From NCBI GenBank assembly GCA_003280495.1, contig QCET01000009.1:1-42119 (forward strand): DNA of 42,119 bases. The letters are read 5' to 3'. How positions within the stretch are numbered: the first letter of the stretch is position 1; each line of letters starts with the position of its first letter. Shown piece by piece: positions 1 to 9,201 of this stretch. A program made the translations under genes and the position numbers. This DNA is from Pelagibacteraceae bacterium AG-359-E06 (GTDB lineage Bacteria; Pseudomonadota; Alphaproteobacteria; Pelagibacterales; Pelagibacteraceae). The notes below the pieces were generated by a model, which did not search any database, was not told the origin of the DNA, and saw only the letters and a list, made by a program, of their open reading frames with translations.

Positions 1-29
1 TATAAAGTATATTTCAAATAAAAATCCAT
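1..29 (-). CDS. Start of a further gene in the purF operon (partial, left edge)
   Basis: On the minus strand an ATG lies two bases after the purF TGA stop, and nine open codons (MDFYLKYTL) follow before the window ends. The spacing is typical of the tightly packed genes in this operon, so I infer a co-transcribed gene. The fragment is too short to identify. A short-chain dehydrogenase often begins with a similar stretch before its glycine motif, but that is only a guess. Confidence 0.3.
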
Positions 30-31
30 TT

Positions 32-1477
32 TCACGATCTAACGTTGCTAAGAAGAGATAGCTGATTATTTTTATCTATTAAATTTTTATTATCTGTAGG
101 TTTTACAGGGTAATCACCTGTGAAACAATGATCAGTTAGTTGAGGATTTTTATTATTTCGATTTTTGTATCCTAGAGCTTTGTAAAGACCTTCAATACTT
201 AAAAATTTTAAAGACTTAACGCCAATTTGTTTAGCAATTTCATCAACAGATAAATTTGCAGCTATGAGATCTTTTTTATTTGGTGTGTCAATTCCATAAT
301 AGTCAGGGTATTTTATAGGTGGGCTTGATACACGTAAATGTATTTCTTTTGCTCCAGCATGATATAGCATGTCAACAATCTTTTTTGACGTTGTTCCTCG
401 AACAATTGAGTCATCAACTAAAATAATTCTTTTATTTTTTATAATTTGTTTATTAGGATTGTGTTTTAATTTTACACCAAGCTGTCTAATTTGTTGGGTT
501 GGCTCAATAAATGTTCTTCCAACGTAGTGGTTTCTAATAATTCCCATATCAAACTCTATGTTAGACTTATTTGCAAATCCAAGTGCTGCTGGCAAACCAG
601 AGTCTGGTATTGGAGATATCATATCGGCTTCTACATAAGACTCTTTTGCAAGTTCAATACCTAAATTTTTACGATATTCGTGTACAGCTTTTCCTTTTAA
701 AATACTGTCTGGTCTTGCGAAATAAATATACTCAAATACGCAAGGTCTTGCATCGATTTTAGGAAATGGCTTTATACTTTCGATTCCATTTTTATCAATT
801 ATAACGATTTCTCCATTTTCTATCTCTCTAATGTACTCAGCTCCAATAATATCCAAAGCACACGTTTCTGATGAGAAAATATAGGTATCTCCTAATTTAC
901 CTAAAACTAGAGGTCTAATTCCATAAGGGTCTCTAATACCAATTAATTTTTTACTTGTAAGCATGGTAATTGCATAACCACCATGAATTTGAAATATGGC
1001 ATCTATTATTTTATCAATTGTTTTTAACCTTTTTGATTTTGCAATTAATTGAACTATAGTTTCAGTATCGGAAGTAGTTTGAAAAATAGAACCTTCCTTA
1101 ACCATTTTTTCTCTTATTTCTATTGCATTGGTTAAGTTGCCATTATGAGCAATGCTTATACCACCAGAGTGAAGATCTGCGAAAAACGGTTGAATATTTC
1201 TTACTATTGGTGCACCAGTTGTTGAGTATCTATTATGACCAATTGCAGCATGCCCTGGTAATTGTTTAATAATTTTTTTGTCTGTAAAATTATCGCCAAC
1301 TAAGCCCCTTCTTTTTACTGAAAAAAAGTTTTTTCCATCAAATGAATTTATACCACAAGCTTCTTGTCCTCTATGCTGTAATGCGTGAAGTCCTAATGTA
1401 ACTAAAGTCGATGCGTCGGGGTGATTATAAACTCCAAAAATACCACATTCTTCATTTAATTTTTTTTGACGAGTCAC
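32..1477 (-). CDS. purF: Amidophosphoribosyltransferase (glutamine PRPP amidotransferase)
   Basis: This enzyme makes the first committed step of purine synthesis, converting PRPP and glutamine to phosphoribosylamine in the cytosol. The 481 residues match the usual length. After a short propeptide the class II glutaminase nucleophile is Cys11, within EECGIFGVYNH. The HRGQEACGI and HNGNL blocks follow, and the PRPP-binding loop is at about residues 350-362 (IILVDDSIVRGTT). It is the last complete gene of the minus-strand operon that starts at rpsF, 31 bases after cvpA. The cvpA-purF pairing is common in proteobacteria. The N-terminus sits at the processed Cys with only ten residues before it, which supports this start. 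Confidence 0.97.
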   Translation of the reverse strand: MTRQKKLNEECGIFGVYNHPDASTLVTLGLHALQHRGQEACGINSFDGKNFFSVKRRGLVGDNFTDKKIIKQLPGHAAIGHNRYSTTGAPIVRNIQPFFADLHSGGISIAHNGNLTNAIEIREKMVKEGSIFQTTSDTETIVQLIAKSKRLKTIDKIIDAIFQIHGGYAITMLTSKKLIGIRDPYGIRPLVLGKLGDTYIFSSETCALDIIGAEYIREIENGEIVIIDKNGIESIKPFPKIDARPCVFEYIYFARPDSILKGKAVHEYRKNLGIELAKESYVEADMISPIPDSGLPAALGFANKSNIEFDMGIIRNHYVGRTFIEPTQQIRQLGVKLKHNPNKQIIKNKRIILVDDSIVRGTTSKKIVDMLYHAGAKEIHLRVSSPPIKYPDYYGIDTPNKKDLIAANLSVDEIAKQIGVKSLKFLSIEGLYKALGYKNRNNKNPQLTDHCFTGDYPVKPTDNKNLIDKNNQLSLLSNVRS

Positions 1478-1508
1478 TTAATTTTAATACTCCAATTACT
1501 ATAATTTG

Positions 1509-2063
1509 TCATTTTGAAATTTCCTCAATTTTATCTTTTCCGTCATCAAAATATTCTTGTCTGTTAGAAAAATTATTTATTAAAAACTCTTTGCCATATT
1601 CAATATTTTCGTAAAATACTCCAGAATTTAAGCTTTTATGCCATTTGTCTACAGGGTGTATAGCATTAGAAATTGTGAATAAAATTATAAAATAAGCATA
1701 TCCTTTAAATGCTCCGAAAAACAAACCAAATAATTTATCTACAGAGCCTAAGCCTGACCATTTTAAAACCTTATTCAAAGATCTGCTTATTATAATAATA
1801 ATAAAAATTGATAAGATAAAAATTGACGTTCCCAAAATTAAATTTAGAACAAAATCAGATTCAACGTAATCCTCCATAAATGGTTTCAATTCTGGTAATA
1901 GTAATTTTACGGAAAAAAAAGCAAGTATCCACTTTAGAAAAGAAAATAGACTCGATACAAATCCAGCATTAAATGAAATTATCAAATTTAGTAAAATAAA
2001 TACAATAAATATTATGTCTAAAATAGATAAGATATCAAGAGATTCTGAAATAAAATCTATCAT
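1509..2063 (-). CDS. cvpA: CvpA family membrane protein
   Basis: A 184-residue integral membrane protein with about four hydrophobic segments (roughly residues 17-35, 38-55, 75-95 and 115-135). It has the family's glycine-rich cytoplasmic loop pattern, seen here as LGSVDKLFGLFFGAFKGY. The CvpA family is linked to colicin V production and envelope homeostasis, but its biochemical role is not established. Its place directly before purF is the classical arrangement. Its ATG overlaps the stop of the upstream MMPL gene as TAATG, implying translational coupling. The C-terminal 50 residues are charged and probably cytoplasmic. Confidence 0.85.
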   Translation of the reverse strand: MIDFISESLDILSILDIIFIVFILLNLIISFNAGFVSSLFSFLKWILAFFSVKLLLPELKPFMEDYVESDFVLNLILGTSIFILSIFIIIIISRSLNKVLKWSGLGSVDKLFGLFFGAFKGYAYFIILFTISNAIHPVDKWHKSLNSGVFYENIEYGKEFLINNFSNRQEYFDDGKDKIEEISK

Positions 2064-4531
2064 TAGTTATGGATGAATATTTTTAATAATATAGGTAGCA
2101 ATGTCAAAACTAAAATTAAAGCCGTTAACATTGCAAGGCCAGTAAAAAGTCCAAAATAAATAGTAGGGATAAAATTTGACAAAATTAGAATTGAAAAACC
2201 AAAAATGATTGTAACAGATGTACTAAGTATTGCCTTCCCAACTGTTTGATGACAAATGTCTACAGCTTTATTTTTGTCATTGCAGATGCTAAATTCTTTT
2301 TTGTACCTATATATGTAATGTATACTGTTATCTACTGCTATACCAATAGTAATAGCCGCTATTGTAATTGTCATCATGTCTAAAGGTATATTTAAGAAAC
2401 CAATAAAGCCTAAGATAAAAAAGGCAGCTATAAGGTTAGGTATTATACCAATAAAAGATAATTTTAATGAGCGAAATAAAAACCAAAACATTAAAAAAAT
2501 TCCAATCATAACAAAACCTAAAGATTTGATTTGAGATTTAAATAAACTTTGCAAAAGATTATTAAAAATAACTAATACACCCGCTATTTGATAATCATTT
2601 TGTTCAAGTGCAAATTTTTCTGATAAATCTTTATTAATATTTTCAAGCAATTCTTTTCTTCTAAGGTCTTTTAGAGAATCTTTAATTCTCATTGATATTC
2701 TTGCCTCATTATTATCAATTGATATATAAGGTTTTATAATTTGATTTTTAATATTTTCCGGTAACTTATCGTATAAAACACCCATTTCTAAGCTACCTAA
2801 TTTTTTATTATTATTTAGTTGCTCTGCTATTTGTAATATTGAATAAAATGACAAAACCTTCCCGATCTCTGGTCTATTCTCTAAATATTTATGTATATCT
2901 ATAATTTTATTAACCTTATTTGTTGAAAACCAATATTTAGATGTATCTTCATTTTGATCTGCAGTGCCCAAAAAAGAATTCTCTTTATTTTCTCCTAAAA
3001 AATTATCACCTTCATTATTTTCACCCAAAAAACTCTCATCATTCTGATTTGAACTTTTTTTAAATTTTAAAATTATTTCTAAGGGTGTAGTACCTCCCAG
3101 TTTTTCATCTATATGTTTCATTCCCTTGTATATTTCAGTATCATTATCAAAGTAATTTATGAAACTATTTTCAACTTTTAATTTAGATAACCCATAGAAT
3201 GAAAAAAAAATTATACTAATAACTGAACAAAATACTAATACTGGAAAAAATGTTATTTGATTTAATTTATTTAATAATTTTGACTCAACATCTTTAATTG
3301 AGGAAGGGATTGTGGGTTTAAAAATAATTATAAGAGATGGCAATAATAAAAATGTGGTAATTAAAGAAATAATTAAGCCTAAAGTCATCATCCATCCAAA
3401 GTCTATTACCGGTTTAATCTCGCTAAATACCAATGAAACAAAAGCGCAAATTGTCGTTAAAACAGCGTAGAATATCGGATAAAACATTATACCTGATGTT
3501 TTTTTAATTAAATTGTTTACACCAGCAGCGGATAAATCACCTTCATTCATTTGCATATATCTGACAAGGTAATGAATATTCATTGACATTGTTAGAATGA
3601 GCATAAGTGCAGTAAAATTTGATGAAATGACTGTAACTTTCCAAGACAAAAAACCTAAAATACCTGTCATAATAGATATTGAAACAAAACAACTTAAAAG
3701 GGGAAATATAACCCACTTAATGTCCTTAAAAATATACCTTAAAGTAATAACAATAAAAAGGAACACGCAAACTCCAAAAATCAATATATCTTTTTTTATA
3801 AATCCAATCATATCATCAGCAATCATTGGAATTCCGCTTAATCTAATATCTGCAAATTTAGTGTAGGATTTGATAGTGTTTTTTATTTCTTTATTATATT
3901 TACTAATATTTTTGGACTGAATTGCTTTTTGTATTTCCAAATTAATATTGATCTGGTTAAGATCATCAGTGTTAATATTTTTGCTATTTAAAATTTTAGC
4001 TTTTTTTTCTGTTAAATTTAAATATTTTTTATTGTCTTTAAGATACACAACAATACCGAAAGTTTTACCATCGGAACTAATTATAAGATCCTTATATACC
4101 GGGCTATTTTTTAGCTCATTAATAGCACGATCAAAATTAATATTCTTATTTGTTATATAATTTAAATTTTTGACTCTTTCGAGTAAGGGCTCATTAGAAC
4201 TTTGTAACAATGGGGCATTTATTATGCTAATTGTTTTGCTTACCCATGGCATTAAATTAATTTCACCTACTAATTTTTGAAAGTGTTGGAGATTATTTTT
4301 GTTAATTTTTGCTTTGGGTGTATATGTAATTATAAAAAATTCTTCAGAACCATATCTTTTATTAATTTTTCTTAGGTAATTTAAATCTGGATCATTATCT
4401 AATAATAAAGTTTCAGCCGAAGCGTCTAATTTAAAATCTTTGGCAAAAAAAAACGAAACTAAAATTAAAAAAGAAAAAAATATTAGTATTAATTTTGGAA
4501 AATTTAATATTTTTTCATATATAATTTTCAT
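2063..4531 (-). CDS. MMPL/RND-superfamily membrane protein (predicted exporter)
   Basis: An 822-residue protein with the RND two-fold plan: TM1 at about residues 13-31, a large extracytoplasmic loop to about 245, then a bundle of five TM helices. A second half repeats this (TM near 425-445, loop, final TM bundle from about 665). The second bundle holds the family-like stretch TITIAAITIGIAVDNSIHYIYRYK, quoted here only for its AVDNSIHY core. The MMPL family covers lipid and hopanoid exporters (HpnN type), but the substrate here cannot be read from sequence. It lies between alr and cvpA, overlapping both by one base (TAATG). The loop of the second half carries three copies of an FLGE-type motif. 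Confidence 0.8.
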   Translation of the reverse strand: MKIIYEKILNFPKLILIFFSFLILVSFFFAKDFKLDASAETLLLDNDPDLNYLRKINKRYGSEEFFIITYTPKAKINKNNLQHFQKLVGEINLMPWVSKTISIINAPLLQSSNEPLLERVKNLNYITNKNINFDRAINELKNSPVYKDLIISSDGKTFGIVVYLKDNKKYLNLTEKKAKILNSKNINTDDLNQININLEIQKAIQSKNISKYNKEIKNTIKSYTKFADIRLSGIPMIADDMIGFIKKDILIFGVCVFLFIVITLRYIFKDIKWVIFPLLSCFVSISIMTGILGFLSWKVTVISSNFTALMLILTMSMNIHYLVRYMQMNEGDLSAAGVNNLIKKTSGIMFYPIFYAVLTTICAFVSLVFSEIKPVIDFGWMMTLGLIISLITTFLLLPSLIIIFKPTIPSSIKDVESKLLNKLNQITFFPVLVFCSVISIIFFSFYGLSKLKVENSFINYFDNDTEIYKGMKHIDEKLGGTTPLEIILKFKKSSNQNDESFLGENNEGDNFLGENKENSFLGTADQNEDTSKYWFSTNKVNKIIDIHKYLENRPEIGKVLSFYSILQIAEQLNNNKKLGSLEMGVLYDKLPENIKNQIIKPYISIDNNEARISMRIKDSLKDLRRKELLENINKDLSEKFALEQNDYQIAGVLVIFNNLLQSLFKSQIKSLGFVMIGIFLMFWFLFRSLKLSFIGIIPNLIAAFFILGFIGFLNIPLDMMTITIAAITIGIAVDNSIHYIYRYKKEFSICNDKNKAVDICHQTVGKAILSTSVTIIFGFSILILSNFIPTIYFGLFTGLAMLTALILVLTLLPILLKIFIHN
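2964..3037 (-). repeat. Short tandem coding repeat (FLGEN motif) inside the MMPL gene
   Basis: Three near-copies of a 27-30 base unit encode FLGENNEGDN, FLGENKENS and FLGTADQNE, with the Phe at residues 501, 511 and 520. The tract lies in a low-complexity acidic stretch of the second extracytoplasmic loop. Each copy has the same TTT-TT(A/G)-GG codon core followed by an acidic spacer. It looks like a small local expansion inside a tolerant loop, not a mobile or regulatory repeat. Confidence 0.75.
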
Positions 4532-5607
4532 TATAAATAATTTTTAGAAAAACGATCTGATATACAAGTTATTACTCTATAAGGTATAGTCCCTGTTAAA
4601 TCCGCAAATTTATCAATGGTAAATTTTTTGTTATATAATTCTACAAAATCACCTAATTTAATTTTGTTTTTTACTTTTGAAATATCAATAATTATTAAGT
4701 CCATTGAAATTCTACCAAGCATTTTTAATTTAGTGTTTCCATAAAATACAAAGCCCTTATTTGATAATCTTAATCCAAATCCATCTGCATAACCCATTGG
4801 AATAGTTGCTGTATGCATATTTTTTTTCGCTCTAAATGTTCTATTATATCCACATGTTTCGCCTTTATAAAGTTGATTAATTGCAATAATTGGGCACCTT
4901 ACACTCACAACATTCTTAATTTTTTTATTAAAATGCTGACATCCCCCGTACAAATTTATTCCCGGTCTAACCATATCAAAGTGGTATTTTTTCCCCAAGA
5001 ATATTCCTCCAGAGGCTGACAAACTATATTTAAATCCACTAAAAATTTTTTTTATTTTTTTAAATCTATTTAATTGAATAATATTATATTTGTCATTTTT
5101 ATTACTAGAACTTGCTAAATGACTCATTATCAAAACATAATTAAACTTTTTAATAATGTTTATTTTTTTATATAATTTTATGGTATCATCTTCTTGAAAT
5201 CCTAATCTACACATGCCTGTATCGAAATGAATTATCAACCTTTCTTTTTTTTTATTTTTAAGACAGCCTGTCCACCTAATAAACTGTGAGTAATCATTAA
5301 TTACTGGTGTAAGTTTGTACTTAATAAAAATTTTCTCCTCATTTTTTAAGACTCCATTTAAAATATTAATATGAATATTTTTAAATAGTCTCCTTAAGAT
5401 TATACCTTCTGACAATTGTGCTACAAAAAAATTCTTACAACCAGCTGATATTAAAGATTGAATAATTTTTTTTTGACCGCCCAATCCATAGCTACTAGCT
5501 TTTACGCTGCTCGCAACCTCTGTTTTTCCACAAAATTTATTTATAAAAGTATAATTTTTTTTAATTGATTTTAAATCAATATTAATTTCTGGGATTGAAT
5601 ATTTCAT
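4531..5607 (-). CDS. alr: Alanine racemase
   Basis: A PLP-dependent enzyme interconverting L- and D-alanine for peptidoglycan. The 358 residues match the fold-type III racemase length. The PLP lysine is Lys36 in SVKASSYGLG (family form AVVKANAYGHG). MCRLGF, the catalytic tyrosine motif GETCGYNRTF and GRISMDLIIIDI all follow in the expected order. It sits between dnaB and the MMPL gene in the S6-to-PurF operon, a usual alphaproteobacterial position. The divergent ASSYG in place of ANAYG is a conservative change next to the active lysine. Confidence 0.95.
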   Translation of the reverse strand: MKYSIPEINIDLKSIKKNYTFINKFCGKTEVASSVKASSYGLGGQKKIIQSLISAGCKNFFVAQLSEGIILRRLFKNIHINILNGVLKNEEKIFIKYKLTPVINDYSQFIRWTGCLKNKKKERLIIHFDTGMCRLGFQEDDTIKLYKKINIIKKFNYVLIMSHLASSSNKNDKYNIIQLNRFKKIKKIFSGFKYSLSASGGIFLGKKYHFDMVRPGINLYGGCQHFNKKIKNVVSVRCPIIAINQLYKGETCGYNRTFRAKKNMHTATIPMGYADGFGLRLSNKGFVFYGNTKLKMLGRISMDLIIIDISKVKNKIKLGDFVELYNKKFTIDKFADLTGTIPYRVITCISDRFSKNYL

Positions 5608-5656
5608 TTTCTAACAAAGATCTTGTTTATAGATGATTTAAGAAATTATTAAATAA

Positions 5657-7081
5657 TTATTTAGACTTGGCATCACTAAATTTGGTAAATGCACTCTCAA
5701 ATTCCAACTTAATCAAACCTGTCGGACCGTGTCTTTGCTTTCCAATAATGATTTCTGCTTGATTATGCACCAAATTCATCTTTTCTTGCCATTCCACATA
5801 TTCTGGAGATCCTGCCCTTGGTTCTTTTTTTTCCAAATAATATTCTTCTCTATAAACAAACATAACAACATCTGCATCTTGCTCAATTGATCCTGACTCA
5901 CGTAAATCTGATAATTCAGGTTTTTTGGTATCTCTTGACTCTACTGCTCGAGATAATTGAGATAGAGCCAAAACCGGGACATCCAATTCTTTTGCTAAAG
6001 CCTTCAAACCTTGAGTAATTTCAGCAATCTCTAATACCCTACCTTCGTTTCTTAAACTTCCTGATTTTGCAAGTTGTATATAATCAACTACAATTAAATC
6101 TAAACCTTGTTTTCTTTTTAGTCTTCTAGCTCTATTGCTTAAGGTTGCAATAGGTATGGCTGGCGTATCATCAATATGTAATGGTAAATTTTCTAAATCT
6201 CTGGATGCCTCAATAAATTTATCAAAATCGTCCTGATTAATTTTACCAGTTCTAATATTATTTGATCTTATTCTCGATTGTTCGGCTAAAATTCTTGTAG
6301 AAAGTTGTTCGGATGACATCTCTAATGAGAAAAACGCTACAGCCGATTTTTTGTCATTTTCCAATATATCTTTTGCAGCATTGAAGGCTATGTTAGTAGC
6401 CAATGCAGTTTTACCCATTGCTGGTCTACCAGCAATTATGATTAAATCTTGTTTATGCAAACCACCAAGTCTATTGTCTAGTTCAGTTAATCCAGTTGGA
6501 ACTCCTACAATACCTTTCTCATTTTTAAATGCAGCTGAAGCCATTGATACTGTTTCTTGAAGAGCTTCTTGAAAACTAACAAATTTTCTATTGAAATTTC
6601 CATTTTCGGCTATGTCGAAAAGTTTTTTTTCTGTATCTTCTAAAATTTTGTTTGCGTCTTTATCTATATTTTTATCAGATGACTCTTGGAATGTTTCTTT
6701 AGAAATGCTTATTAACTTCCTTCTTATTAACAAATCAGACAATAGGTTTACATAAAATTTTATTTGAGTTTTTGTTGTGGAGACTTTAGTTAATTTGACA
6801 AGATATTCAGATCCACCAATTTCTTCTAACTGTTCTTCTTTATTAAAAAAATTTTTTAGAGTAATCGGATTTGCTAATAATCCTTTTGAAATTAGATTTG
6901 AAATAACACTAAATATTTTCTTATTGATATCGTCATAAAAATGATCTGTTGTTACAATATCTGATATTTCATCAAACATTTCATTATTTTCTAGTATCGA
7001 ACCAATTAAAGTTTGTTCTGCCTCAATGTTGCTTGGTAGTTCATTTTTTTGATGTATCGCTAAATTTTTAATGTTGCTCAC
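5657..7081 (-). CDS. dnaB: Replicative DNA helicase DnaB
   Basis: The hexameric fork helicase, 474 residues. The N-terminal DnaB domain (about residues 15-115, beginning near PSNIEAEQTLIGSIL) is joined by a linker to a RecA-like C-terminal domain. Walker A is at about 217-224 (GRPAMGKT). The Walker B region is DLIVVDYIQL, followed by LSQLSR, the ESGSIEQDADVV block and the arginine-finger region KQRHGPTG. The start is a GTG, because TGA lies immediately upstream in frame. It is downstream of rplI with a 73-base spacer, the longest in this operon, which could hold an internal promoter. Confidence 0.97.
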   Translation of the reverse strand: MSNIKNLAIHQKNELPSNIEAEQTLIGSILENNEMFDEISDIVTTDHFYDDINKKIFSVISNLISKGLLANPITLKNFFNKEEQLEEIGGSEYLVKLTKVSTTKTQIKFYVNLLSDLLIRRKLISISKETFQESSDKNIDKDANKILEDTEKKLFDIAENGNFNRKFVSFQEALQETVSMASAAFKNEKGIVGVPTGLTELDNRLGGLHKQDLIIIAGRPAMGKTALATNIAFNAAKDILENDKKSAVAFFSLEMSSEQLSTRILAEQSRIRSNNIRTGKINQDDFDKFIEASRDLENLPLHIDDTPAIPIATLSNRARRLKRKQGLDLIVVDYIQLAKSGSLRNEGRVLEIAEITQGLKALAKELDVPVLALSQLSRAVESRDTKKPELSDLRESGSIEQDADVVMFVYREEYYLEKKEPRAGSPEYVEWQEKMNLVHNQAEIIIGKQRHGPTGLIKLEFESAFTKFSDAKSK

Positions 7082-7154
7082 TCAGGCAATATACACTTTT
7101 CAGTAATATAATCTTAAAAAACTTAAAATGATTAATGTGGAAAACTTTATTATT

Positions 7155-7601
7155 TTATGAAATTGGTTTTATTTCAATATCAACGTTTGATTGAACTTCC
7201 GCATGTAAATTAATATAAACTTTATGAGTACCCAAGGACTTTATTTGATTTTTTATTTCAATTTTTTCTGCAGAAATTTTAATATTATTAGAATTAAGTA
7301 AATTTACTATTTCTTTAACACTCACTGACCCATAAAGTTGCTTATTTTCCATGGCTTCTTTTTTAATTTCCAGTTTTAAGCTTCGTAATTTTTTAGCTAT
7401 TTCCTGAGATTTTGCTTTTTCTAATTCATTTTTTTTTGTTATCTCATCTTTTCTTTTCTTAAAAATTTCCATATTTTTTTTGTTTGCTAGCAGTGCTTTA
7501 TTTTTTTTAATTAAAAAATTTCTACCATAGCCATCTTTAACTTTTACTTTTTGACCGATAGATCCCAATTTTTTTATATTTTCCAGTAAAATTACTTCCA
7601 T
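7155..7601 (-). CDS. rplI: 50S ribosomal protein L9
   Basis: A primary 23S rRNA-binding protein of the large subunit, 148 residues (usual 148-150). The N-terminal domain has the conserved start MEVILLENIKKLGSIGQ and VKVKDGYGRNFLI. A long charged connecting helix spans about residues 40-75, and a C-terminal domain follows from about residue 80. It begins one base after the rpsR stop, in the standard rpsF-rpsR-rplI order. Confidence 0.97.
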   Translation of the reverse strand: MEVILLENIKKLGSIGQKVKVKDGYGRNFLIKKNKALLANKKNMEIFKKRKDEITKKNELEKAKSQEIAKKLRSLKLEIKKEAMENKQLYGSVSVKEIVNLLNSNNIKISAEKIEIKNQIKSLGTHKVYINLHAEVQSNVDIEIKPIS

Positions 7602-7602
7602 T

Positions 7603-7869
7603 TTAATATCCTACGTACGGCAATAAAGCTAAAGATCTAGCTTTCTTAATTTCTTTAGCTAATTTTTTTTGCTTAGAATGACTTACATTTGTAATTCTAG
7701 TTGGTAAAATTTTTGACGTATCTGAAATATATTTTTTAAGCAAAGTTAGATTTTTGTAATTAATATCAGGTGCGTTTTTTCCACTTAAAGGGCATGCTTT
7801 TTTTATTTGGGAAAGATTTTTGGATAGCATCTGTCCAGATCTCTTTTTTTTTATTTTCGTTCTTCTCAT
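7603..7869 (-). CDS. rpsR: 30S ribosomal protein S18
   Basis: A small-subunit platform protein that pairs with S6, 88 residues and strongly basic. The diagnostic core is [21 protein letters not shown], of which [12 protein letters not shown] and the following TRITN and [15 protein letters not shown] blocks are seen. The C-terminal [11 protein letters not shown] is typical of bacterial S18. Its ATG shares a base with the rpsF stop (TAATG), so the S6 partner is translationally coupled to it. Confidence 0.96.
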   Translation of the reverse strand: MRRTKIKKKRSGQMLSKNLSQIKKACPLSGKNAPDINYKNLTLLKKYISDTSKILPTRITNVSHSKQKKLAKEIKKARSLALLPYVGY

Positions 7870-8192
7870 TATTTATTATTTTTTAATTGCGAATCTTCTT
7901 TTGGAAGCTTCTTAAGTTTGATTGATAAAAATTTCATTACTTTGTCATTATACCTTTCAAAATATTCTATTTCTTTTATAGCCTTACCATTACTCTCAAA
8001 ATATAAATTTTGATAAATTCCTTTAACATTTTTTTTGATTGGATAAGCAAGATTTCTTAATCCCCAATCTTCTTTTCTAACTATCTTGCCTGCATTGCTT
8101 GTTAGAATGCTTTCTATTTTTTTTTCGATATTATCAATATCTTTTTTGTTACAATCAGGCGTTGCTATATATGTATGCTCGTAAATCGACAT
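7869..8192 (-). CDS. rpsF: 30S ribosomal protein S6
   Basis: A small-subunit protein that binds S18 on the platform, 107 residues. It begins [13 protein letters not shown], the usual MxxYE start of S6. [18 protein letters not shown], the signature region, is followed by the [16 protein letters not shown] strand. The short lysine-rich tail lacks the long acidic extension seen in some species. It is the first gene of the minus-strand operon, divergent from fabD across a 79-base spacer that must hold both promoters. Confidence 0.96.
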   Translation of the reverse strand: MSIYEHTYIATPDCNKKDIDNIEKKIESILTSNAGKIVRKEDWGLRNLAYPIKKNVKGIYQNLYFESNGKAIKEIEYFERYNDKVMKFLSIKLKKLPKEDSQLKNNK

Positions 8193-8226
8193 ATTAAATT
8201 TTTATATATTTAAAAAAAAACTTTCG

Positions 8227-8232
8227 TATAAT
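8227..8232 (+). promoter_or_regulatory. Probable -10 element for fabD
   Basis: A perfect TATAAT lies 40 bases before the fabD TTG start in the rpsF/fabD divergent spacer. No good TTGACA-like -35 is visible at the right distance, where the sequence is A/T tracts. The opposite strand of the same spacer has TTGTTG followed 17 bases later by TTATAC, a possible rpsF promoter. Confidence 0.4.
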
Positions 8233-8271
8233 AGTATTTAAATTTATTCAACAATAAAATTATTAAAAAAA

Positions 8272-9201
8272 TTGAAAAAATCTATAATATTTCCAGGTCA
8301 AGGATCACAATATGCTGGTATGGGTAAATATTTATACGATAATTTTGATTATGTAAAAAAATTGCATGATGAGGTTAATTCTGCGTTAGATTTAAATCTA
8401 ACGGATATAATTTTTGATACTGATAATAAAGATACAATCAATTTAACGCAAAATACCCAGCCAGCTATAATGCTAACTAGTTATACAATATTCACAGTTT
8501 TAAAAAAAGAAAAAGGAATTGATATTAGCAATTTTAATTTCTGTGCCGGCCATTCTTTGGGTGAATATACAGCTTTATTAATTTCTAACTCTTTAAAATT
8601 AGCAGATACAGCTAAAATTTTATTTAGTAGAGGTAAATTTATGCAGAAAGCAGTTCCTGTTGGGGAAGGAGCCATGATCGCAGTGTTAAATGTAGAGTGT
8701 AATGAGGTTGAAAAATTTATAAATGAAAATAATTTTAAAAACGTTGAAATCTCAAATGATAATTGCCCAGGACAGGTTGTTCTCAGTGGAAAGGCCGGCG
8801 ATGTGAAAGCTATAGCTATATCTTTTAAAAATGATTTAAAAAAGAAATCAGTGCCATTACCAGTAAGCGCACCATTTCATTGTACATTAATGAAAAAAGC
8901 TGAGGAAGAAATGAAAAAATATTTGGCAGATGTAATTGTTAATAAACCATCAATTCCAATTATATCAAATTTTGTAGCTACAGCTCAAAATGATCCTACT
9001 AAAATAAAAGAATTACTAATAAAACAGATTTGCGGTAGAGTGAGGTGGCGTGAAAGTATACTATATATGAATAAGGAAGGAATTAATAAGATTGTTGAAA
9101 TTGGACCCTCAAAGACTTTAACAAATATGACGAAAAGATTTAAATTAGATTTGAAGACTATTAATATAGAGAGTATTGATGATATAAAAAATTATGATTG
9201 A
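8272..9201 (+). CDS. fabD: Malonyl-CoA:ACP transacylase
   Basis: Transfers malonate from CoA to acyl carrier protein for fatty-acid elongation. The 309 residues match the family. It opens with the conserved FPGQGSQYAGMG. The nucleophile is Ser95 in GHSLGEY, and His203 lies in SAPFHCTLM, completing the Ser-His pair. The start is a TTG, since KKSIIFPGQG is the expected N-terminus and no ATG fits. fabG begins eight bases before its stop, so the two are coupled. Confidence 0.96.
   Translation: MKKSIIFPGQGSQYAGMGKYLYDNFDYVKKLHDEVNSALDLNLTDIIFDTDNKDTINLTQNTQPAIMLTSYTIFTVLKKEKGIDISNFNFCAGHSLGEYTALLISNSLKLADTAKILFSRGKFMQKAVPVGEGAMIAVLNVECNEVEKFINENNFKNVEISNDNCPGQVVLSGKAGDVKAIAISFKNDLKKKSVPLPVSAPFHCTLMKKAEEEMKKYLADVIVNKPSIPIISNFVATAQNDPTKIKELLIKQICGRVRWRESILYMNKEGINKIVEIGPSKTLTNMTKRFKLDLKTINIESIDDIKNYD

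Noticed and set aside
2964-3037. CRISPR-like or mobile repeat
   Set aside because: Three imperfect copies with 27-30 base period inside an intact coding frame, with no spacers, no leader and no cas genes.
8481-8675. Small antisense reading frames opposite fabD and many other genes
   Set aside because: These 60-90 codon frames shadow well-identified genes, have no family resemblance or start signals, and are expected by chance in long open genes.
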